Below, piece after piece: positions 50,792-55,844 of a stretch of 55,844 nucleotides of DNA. Made by a program: the position numbers and the translations under genes. How positions within the stretch are numbered: the first letter of the stretch is position 1; each line of letters opens with the position of its first letter. Source of the stretch: an uncultured Clostridia bacterium (GTDB lineage Bacteria > Bacillota > Clostridia > Saccharofermentanales > Saccharofermentanaceae); assembly GCA_946537885.1 (NCBI GenBank), contig CAMNGC010000015.1, forward strand, positions 1 to 55,844. Reading direction: 5' to 3'. The notes under the pieces are model-generated. The model saw nothing but the letters and a program-made list of their open reading frames with translations. It had not been told where the DNA came from and searched no databases.

Positions 50792-52393
50792 ATGATAGAT
50801 GTTTCTAATGTCGGATTGCGCTATGGGGCGCGTAAGCTTTTCGAGAATGTAAATATAAGCTTCAACAAGGGTTGCTGCTATGGCATCATCGGTGCCAACG
50901 GTGCCGGCAAGTCCACATTCCTGAAGATCATATCCGGGGAGATCGAGCCGCAGAAGGGCTTTGTCAACATACCGAAGAACGAGCGGCTGGCCGTTCTGGA
51001 ACAGGACCATTTTAAGTATGACGAGCATACAGTCAGGGAGACTGTCATCATGGGGCATAAGAGGCTCTATGAGATCATGAAAGAGAAGGAGAGGCTTTAT
51101 TCGAAGCCGGACTTTAACGATGACGACGGCATCCTCTTAGGCGAGCTGGAGGGCGAGTTTGCCGAGTTGGACGGTTGGTCTGCCGAGAGCAATGCCGAGA
51201 TCCTGCTGCAGGGTTTGGGACTGGGCGAAGACTTCTACGAGAGGCCCATGAAAGATCTTACGGGCGGTCAGAAAGTAAAAGTTCTTCTGGCGCAGGCCCT
51301 TTTCGGTAATCCGGATTACCTGCTCCTTGATGAGCCTACCAACCATCTGGATCTGAATTCCTGCCGCTGGCTGGAGAATTATCTTATGGATTATGAGAAT
51401 TGCGTGCTGGTCGTATCTCACGACCGTCACTTCCTGAACAAGGTATGCACCCACATCGTCGATATCGATTTCTCCAAGGTCACGCTCTTCCAGGGCAACT
51501 ACGATTTCTGGTATGAATATACGCAGCTGTCCCTTCGTCAGCTTAAGGATCAGACAAAGAAGATCGAGGCCAGACGCAAGGAACTGCAGGATTTTATAGC
51601 GCGATTTGCCGCCAATGCCTCTAAGTCCCGTCAGGCTACTTCACGTAAGAAGCTGCTCGAAAATATGGAGCTGCCGGAGGTCTTGCAGTCTTCGAGGCGT
51701 TATCCTTTTATCTTATTTACGCAGGACAGAGATATCGGTAACGATGTTCTTTTCGTTAAAAATCTTACGGCTCACTCCAACGGCCGCCGCACCTTAAACG
51801 ATATATCCTTTACCATGGAAAAGGGCGACCGTATCGGTGTTATCTCCAAGGATGAAGTGGCGATCACGCAGCTTCTGGATATACTGGCGGAAACAGCGCC
51901 AAGTGACTCATACGAGGGTGAGGTCAAGTGGGGTGTCACCACGTCAAGATCCTATCTGCCAAAAGATAATTCCGAATTTTTTGATGGTTGTGATCTGCCT
52001 CTGACCGACTGGCTCAGACAGTTCTCCAAGGATCAGACCGAGAGCTATGTAAGGGGCTTTCTGGGAAGAATGCTCTTCTCCGGGGATGAGGCGCTCAAGA
52101 AAGCATCGGTGCTGTCGGGAGGAGAGAAAGTCCGCTGTATGCTGAGTCGTCAGATGATGGTGAATGCCAATGTGCTTATTTTCGATGATCCGACTAACCA
52201 CCTGGATCTCGAGTCCATTACGGCGCTTAACGAGGGCATCAAAAAGTTCCCCGGATCCATTGTTTTCTATTCCCATGACCGCGAGCTTGTGAACACGGTC
52301 GCGAACCGCATAATCGAGATCACGCCTGAAGGAATCATAGACAAGCGTATGGGTTACGACGATTATCTGGAGTGGCGAATAGCCGAGTCATAA
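50792..52393 (+). CDS. ABC-F family ATPase, second nucleotide site degenerate
   Basis: A 533-residue two-domain ABC protein without TM parts, of the YbiT-like ABC-F group acting on ribosomes. Domain 1 is intact: Walker A GANGAGKST (about 34-42), signature LTGGQKVKV, Walker B LLLDEPTNHLD and SHDRHFL. The inter-domain linker (KKIEARRKELQDFIARF) is typical. Domain 2 has the signature LSGGEKVRC and FYSHDREL, but the P-loop is GVISKDEVAIT, with no Gly-Lys-Ser/Thr, and Walker B reads IFDDPTNHLD with Asp for the catalytic Glu. Domain 2 probably binds ATP poorly. AATGAGTATTT precedes ATG 50792, a weak site. Confidence 0.9.
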   Translation: MIDVSNVGLRYGARKLFENVNISFNKGCCYGIIGANGAGKSTFLKIISGEIEPQKGFVNIPKNERLAVLEQDHFKYDEHTVRETVIMGHKRLYEIMKEKERLYSKPDFNDDDGILLGELEGEFAELDGWSAESNAEILLQGLGLGEDFYERPMKDLTGGQKVKVLLAQALFGNPDYLLLDEPTNHLDLNSCRWLENYLMDYENCVLVVSHDRHFLNKVCTHIVDIDFSKVTLFQGNYDFWYEYTQLSLRQLKDQTKKIEARRKELQDFIARFAANASKSRQATSRKKLLENMELPEVLQSSRRYPFILFTQDRDIGNDVLFVKNLTAHSNGRRTLNDISFTMEKGDRIGVISKDEVAITQLLDILAETAPSDSYEGEVKWGVTTSRSYLPKDNSEFFDGCDLPLTDWLRQFSKDQTESYVRGFLGRMLFSGDEALKKASVLSGGEKVRCMLSRQMMVNANVLIFDDPTNHLDLESITALNEGIKKFPGSIVFYSHDRELVNTVANRIIEITPEGIIDKRMGYDDYLEWRIAES

Positions 52394-52487
52394 GGCTTTT
52401 CTTACCGCAGAATCGCCACTATGCCGCTTCTTCGGCGGAATCGTTTTGGGTTATAATCATATAGTAGCTTTTATGGAAGGATCTCGT

Positions 52488-52940
52488 ATGAATATAGCGT
52501 TTTTTATGCAACCTAAAGCAACAGTAGCCTATCTTTACAGCGACTTCACCATCAGACAGGCGCTGGAGAAGATGCATCACCACGGATATTCGGCAATTCC
52601 GGTCATCAACAGGGACGGAACCTATGCCGGCACGGTCAGCGAGGGTGATTTTCTATGGTATATCGTTCAGGGTGAAGGCGATACTCCGCGAACGATCGGG
52701 ATCGAGGAGCTGGAGAACCTGAAGCTCAGTGATATCTCATATACCAGCAACCGCAATCCGGCTGTCAGCATCGCCGCCAATATCGATGAGCTGCTGATGC
52801 GCGCCATGAACCAGAACTTCATCCCCATAGTAGATGACAGAGGCAGCTTCATCGGGATCGTCACCCGTAAGGCCGTAATTAAGTATTTTTATGACAATAC
52901 TCTGAACGGCGGAGTTGCAGATTTAGACGACAGCAAGTAG
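52488..52940 (+). CDS. CBS domain protein
   Basis: A 150-residue protein of two CBS motifs: the first at about 15-65 (FTIRQALEKMHHHGYSAIPVINRDGTYAGTVSEGDFLWYI) and the second at about 95-140 (LLMRAMNQNFIPIVDDRGSFIGIVTRKAVIKY). Paired CBS domains bind adenosyl nucleotides and sense energy state. No enzyme part is attached. ATG 52488 follows GGAAGGATC, with TATAAT at 52452-52457. It could regulate a neighbour such as an ABC protein or a lipoprotein, but nothing ties it to one. Confidence 0.9.
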   Translation: MNIAFFMQPKATVAYLYSDFTIRQALEKMHHHGYSAIPVINRDGTYAGTVSEGDFLWYIVQGEGDTPRTIGIEELENLKLSDISYTSNRNPAVSIAANIDELLMRAMNQNFIPIVDDRGSFIGIVTRKAVIKYFYDNTLNGGVADLDDSK

Positions 52941-52997
52941 AATGCAGGTGTAATGGCTTTGAAAAGCCTTTGAGGGACGGATATAAGGAGGATGAAG

Positions 52998-53573
52998 ATG
53001 ATTACCGGAACAAAGTTCATGCGCAAGGGGCTCGTTGCTCTTATTGTTCTCTCGATGGCGATGTCTTTTGTCGCTTGTAAAAAGAAAAGCAGCGATAAGG
53101 TTCCTTCAGTATCTGCGGCCGATTACGCTTCACAGATAGAGGAGACCTTCGGGTGGAAGCAGATTGTCAGTGCTTCGGGGATAAGCGATGGCAGCTATGT
53201 TTACAGGACAGATCCGCAGCAGTTGGATCCTTCCTATGCGACCGAGATAATAGGTAAGGATGAAGCAATATTTACGACTTATGTGCAGTTCCGCGACAGT
53301 GCGGACGCTCAGGCCAAGTTCTCGCAGGATTATCAGTACTATACGATGAGAAATTCTTATGCCACGGACGATGTCGATTTCGATTGTAAGATGGACGATG
53401 ATCAGGGCTTTATAGCCTATAACGCGGGAGACGATGAGTCTTTGCTCAGCTATGCTTTCGGCATATACTGGAATCACGATACTTACATCTATATCGTCTC
53501 TTATAGTGACAGCTCCGCACAGATCGACAGACTGTGGGATTTTCTGGAGGAATTGGACTGTCCTACGGTGTAA
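52998..53573 (+). CDS. Lipoprotein, paralogue A
   Basis: A 191-residue lipoprotein: signal peptide ending SFVACKKK, so the Cys is lipidated, then a short charged spacer and a soluble domain with FGWKQIVSASG, FRDSADAQAKF and YIYIVSYSD blocks. The domain has no family I know. I chose ATG 52998, six bases after AGGAGG (52986-52991). It has the same length and lay-out as the next lipoprotein gene (53824), so the two are likely paralogues. Confidence 0.8.
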   Translation: MITGTKFMRKGLVALIVLSMAMSFVACKKKSSDKVPSVSAADYASQIEETFGWKQIVSASGISDGSYVYRTDPQQLDPSYATEIIGKDEAIFTTYVQFRDSADAQAKFSQDYQYYTMRNSYATDDVDFDCKMDDDQGFIAYNAGDDESLLSYAFGIYWNHDTYIYIVSYSDSSAQIDRLWDFLEELDCPTV

Positions 53574-53823
53574 AGCCTCATAAAGCATTTTAGTGTGCCT
53601 GTCTTCCCTCTCGAAAAGGTCGTTTTTTACAAAAAAATATCGGTTTTACAAAAGAGTGCTTTTTACGAACAGGCTATAATCAAATCATCCTTGACATATG
53701 GCTGACCTTAAATCGGATCCGTTAAGGTTTATATATCATGTGTCAGGCAGTTGCAGCCGAATCAAATATAAGGGATAGAGAATCAGTACTGCAATTGATT
53801 GTTTGATAAGGGAGGATTTTAGT

Positions 53824-54399
53824 ATGCGTAAATTTGTAACACTTATTCTTGTTATGTCTGTTTTTATGGCTTTTGTTGCCTGTTCCAAGGAGGATAAAGA
53901 GAATCCTATACCGGCAATCAGCAACGAGCAGTTGGCCGCGGAGTGTGAAGGGCGGCTTGACTGGGCACGCGCCTATTCGGTCACATCTCTGGCTTCGGCC
54001 AACCCCAACAAGCTTTATTGGTACAGCAACAGCCCTGAGGAAGCGTCGATACTCGGTTATCCCGCTAATGAGTCCTTCCTGGGAGTGGATTCGAGGCTTA
54101 ATGTTATGCGTATCCGCTTCTATGATGAGGATGCGCTCGAGGAGCTTGTTGAAGAGGAATTCGATACCGTTGATGCTTTGAGCAGCAGCTGTATCAGAGA
54201 CAGTGTCAGTGTCGAGAGCGAGCGCGGTGATGGATGGGGTTATATCATTTTCGATGGTAAAACTGAGAATACTGATGTATGTATCAGAGAATACTATTAT
54301 GATGATGTCTTTATTATGATAGCGCTTCGCTCAGAGCTTGACGGAGGCGTCGGGCTGGTACATGCACTCTGCAGCTCCCTCGGACTGCCTAACGAATAA
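53824..54399 (+). CDS. Lipoprotein, paralogue B
   Basis: A 191-residue lipoprotein with lipobox AFVACSKE, a spacer and a soluble domain (LDWARAYSVTSLAS, RIRFYDEDALEELVEEEF, GWGYIIFDGKTENT, REYYYDDVFIMIAL). Its order of hydrophobic blocks follows paralogue A, although sequence identity is low. The ribosome binding site is GGGAGGA (53811-53817). The 250-base gap before it holds a TATAAT near 53675 and several TTTTTAC runs. Confidence 0.8.
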   Translation: MRKFVTLILVMSVFMAFVACSKEDKENPIPAISNEQLAAECEGRLDWARAYSVTSLASANPNKLYWYSNSPEEASILGYPANESFLGVDSRLNVMRIRFYDEDALEELVEEEFDTVDALSSSCIRDSVSVESERGDGWGYIIFDGKTENTDVCIREYYYDDVFIMIALRSELDGGVGLVHALCSSLGLPNE

Positions 54400-54473
54400 G
54401 TCCCATTAATGATATTTACAAACATATGTTCGGGTGTTAGAATGAGCATACATTCTGACAGGAGGACGGGCAT

Positions 54474-55217
54474 ATGGAGTTCAGTAATCGTTTATTTTCT
54501 TACGACGGCACCTTTGAAGGCTTTATGTGTGCGACAGTCCGCTGTATCAGCATGCGTATCGTTCCTCGGGATATAAGAGCCGAGAGCGATCATGTTGTTA
54601 TCGAGGCCCCCGAAGAATACAGTTTTGTCAGGACAGATTACCGGATAGCAGACCGTATGTATCGTTATATAGGGCTATGTTCTTCGCCTGAGGTACAGCA
54701 GCTGTCTCTTGATTGCTTCCTGACCGGATTGCCTTACCGGGAGAGGGATCTCTACCTGATGATCTGCCGCGCTATTAAGTTCGGGGCAGAGGTGGGAGAG
54801 GACTTTGTAAATCCCGTGACACAGCATATTCAGATGGCAGTCAGAGATCTCTATCGGGAGGCCCAGACATGTGCAGCTGAGTTGCTCTTTGATAAGGAAG
54901 GCGATCTGGCAGTCACCGGGATCAGGCCGCGGAATCGCATCCTGCCGCTGATGCGGAAGATGGTCTTGTCTAATCCTGAACTGGATGATTTTCTGGTTTA
55001 CGATGACCGGCATAAGATGCTGTTTATGAGGAGCGGACCTGAGGATCACATACTCGATGTCAGCTATATGAAGGCTTCGGGACAGGAGTTGGACAGGGAG
55101 GAACGTTACAGGCGGCTCTGGGCATATTTTGCAGACGGATCGCATATCAGAACTTTGCCGAAGCTTGAATATAGGGGAGCTGATGCACTTGCGCCGATGT
55201 GGTATATCGCCGGCTGA
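54474..55217 (+). CDS. TIGR03915-like DNA metabolism protein
   Basis: A 247-residue protein matching the pattern of the TIGR03915 family (DUF4130-like), which normally sits beside a radical SAM protein and resembles a uracil-DNA-glycosylase partner. Seen here are the start FSYDGTFEGFMCATVRC, the middle YIGLCSSPEVQQLSLDCFL and RDLYLMICRAIKFG, and the typical VYDDRHKMLFMR. The paired radical SAM gene is not next to it; a shikimate kinase gene follows 44 bases later. GACAGGAGGACGG precedes ATG 54474. Function not established. Confidence 0.75.
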   Translation: MEFSNRLFSYDGTFEGFMCATVRCISMRIVPRDIRAESDHVVIEAPEEYSFVRTDYRIADRMYRYIGLCSSPEVQQLSLDCFLTGLPYRERDLYLMICRAIKFGAEVGEDFVNPVTQHIQMAVRDLYREAQTCAAELLFDKEGDLAVTGIRPRNRILPLMRKMVLSNPELDDFLVYDDRHKMLFMRSGPEDHILDVSYMKASGQELDREERYRRLWAYFADGSHIRTLPKLEYRGADALAPMWYIAG

Positions 55218-55261
55218 TGATATATACTTGCTATAAAGAGCAGATAGTGAGGTAAGTGGGG

Positions 55262-55786
55262 ATGTTGGCAGAATCCGTGATACTGACAGGTATGCCCGGA
55301 TCCGGTAAGTCAACGATCGGCAGATATATTGCGGACCGGATCGGTGCCGACTTTACGGATACAGATGATCTTATAGCGGAGGCAGGAGGGAAGGCCCTAC
55401 AGGAGATAATCCGAAGCGATGGGCTGGAGGAATTTAAGCGCCTTGAGAGAAATGTGCTGGTTGGGCTTAAACCGGCAACGCCCATGGTGATCGCCACAGG
55501 CGGAAGTGCCGTACTATATGATGATGCGATGTTGCACCTGAAGTCCTTGGGGAAGATCGTCTTCTTGGATGCGGATCTGCCCCTGATATCCAAGCGCCTT
55601 TGGAACGCCGAGAGCCGGGGGATCGCCTTTGATGAGGAGACCGAAGGCATGAGCGGTGAGGAACGGCTGCTTAAGACCTATATGCAAAGAGAGCCTCTTT
55701 ATTATAGATATTGCGATATAAGGATACATATCCGAGGAAGATCGGTTTCTGACATCGCGAGGGAGATAATCAGGGAAATAGGATAA
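55262..55786 (+). CDS. aroK: Shikimate kinase
   Basis: A 174-residue kinase that phosphorylates shikimate in aromatic amino-acid synthesis. Motifs: ILTGMPGSGKSTIGRYIADRIG (Walker A), FTDTDDLIAEAGG (the shikimate-binding D-x-D), FKRLERNVL with the Arg-Glu site, ATGGSAVL (Walker B-like GGS), and a lid around RGIAFDEETEGMSGEERL, with KTYMQREPLYYRYCD. Length is normal. I chose ATG 55262; GTG 55256 is equally possible. It ends 6 bases before the palindromic terminator. Confidence 0.92.
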   Translation: MLAESVILTGMPGSGKSTIGRYIADRIGADFTDTDDLIAEAGGKALQEIIRSDGLEEFKRLERNVLVGLKPATPMVIATGGSAVLYDDAMLHLKSLGKIVFLDADLPLISKRLWNAESRGIAFDEETEGMSGEERLLKTYMQREPLYYRYCDIRIHIRGRSVSDIAREIIREIG

Positions 55787-55792
55787 ATGGAA

Positions 55793-55837
55793 GGGGTTGT
55801 CTCAAAAGTGACTAGTTCACAGAGAGGCAACCCCTTT
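55793..55837 (+). terminator. Palindromic terminator of aroK, repeat family copy 3
   Basis: GGGGTTGTCTC (55793-55803) and GAGGCAACCCC (55824-55834), inner GTGA/TCAC and TTT after it. It matches copies at 3-53 and 13546-13594. Confidence 0.85.
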
Positions 55838-55844
55838 AAATTGT

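Overview
The window looks like a chromosomal stretch of a Gram-positive, Clostridia-type gut or rumen bacterium. The evidence is consistent strong AGGAGG ribosome binding sites, TATAAT -10 boxes, lipoproteins with LxxC lipoboxes, an LTA-synthase-like sulfatase, a thioester/SpaA adhesin, an ECF pantothenate transporter next to coaX-coaBC, clostripain, and several Pro/Thr-linked surface glycoside hydrolases. I cannot name a species. There are no rRNA or CRISPR loci and I recognised no tRNA.

Layout. (1) 1-5353: remnant or one arm of a phage-like or integrative element, a tightly overlapping operon of a 45-aa ORF, a DUF2815 ssDNA-binding protein, a VapE-type helicase, an unknown protein, a CFI-box protein, a free-standing group II-like reverse transcriptase whose C-terminus is frameshifted, and a winged-helix-like protein. 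No integrase or structural genes are visible. (2) 5529-7765: a two-gene nuclease pair, DUF1016/YhcG and a DUF4935-type PIN protein, probably accessory cargo. (3) 7950-11764: acetyltransferases, small proteins, an XRE regulator with a membrane and zinc-ribbon tail, and an AraC regulator that faces (4) a GH16 beta-glucanase lipoprotein (11889-13262). (5) 13607-18897, minus strand: a 1448-aa thioester (TQXA) adhesin with eight SpaA-like modules, and a lipoprotein. (6) 19023-22518: two membrane proteins and an LtaS-family sulfatase. (7) 23186-26068, minus strand: panT-like transporter, coaX and coaBC, a pantothenate salvage-to-CoA operon. (8) 26243-30452: a GH17-like protein, thrH, a degenerate iron-type alcohol dehydrogenase and a CCA-adding enzyme. 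(9) 30565-38105: pilin-like surface protein, zinc-ribbon coiled-coil protein, EF-G paralogue, small membrane protein and clostripain. (10) 38238-46057: GT-C-like membrane protein, ddl, HI0933-type flavoprotein, dCMP deaminase, and a membrane-anchored GH5 endoglucanase. (11) 46230-55786: a remarkable 1026-aa transmembrane protein with six PIKRPA tail repeats, an SDR with a low-complexity tail, an ABC-F protein with a degenerate second site, a CBS protein, two lipoproteins, a TIGR03915-like protein and shikimate kinase.

Themes. Beta-glucan and cellulose use (GH16 + AraC, GH17, GH5) and surface display (PT-rich linkers plus transmembrane anchors, SpaA adhesin, pilin-like protein) recur. The GH5 enzyme and the 1026-aa protein share an architecture: secreted N-terminal beta-rich module, low-complexity linker, TM helix, and a similar motif just after the TM. 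The main candidates for something undescribed are that surface protein with its repeat-rich, probably cytoplasmic tail, and the RT/CFI-box operon.

Non-coding structure. One palindromic terminator sequence occurs three times (3-53, 13546-13594, 55793-55837). Two convergent intergenic regions (13379-13546 and 22682-23110) are bounded by the same roughly 22-24-bp inverted repeat, like non-autonomous MITE-type elements. The second carries a row of four related hairpins that can re-pair with each other.
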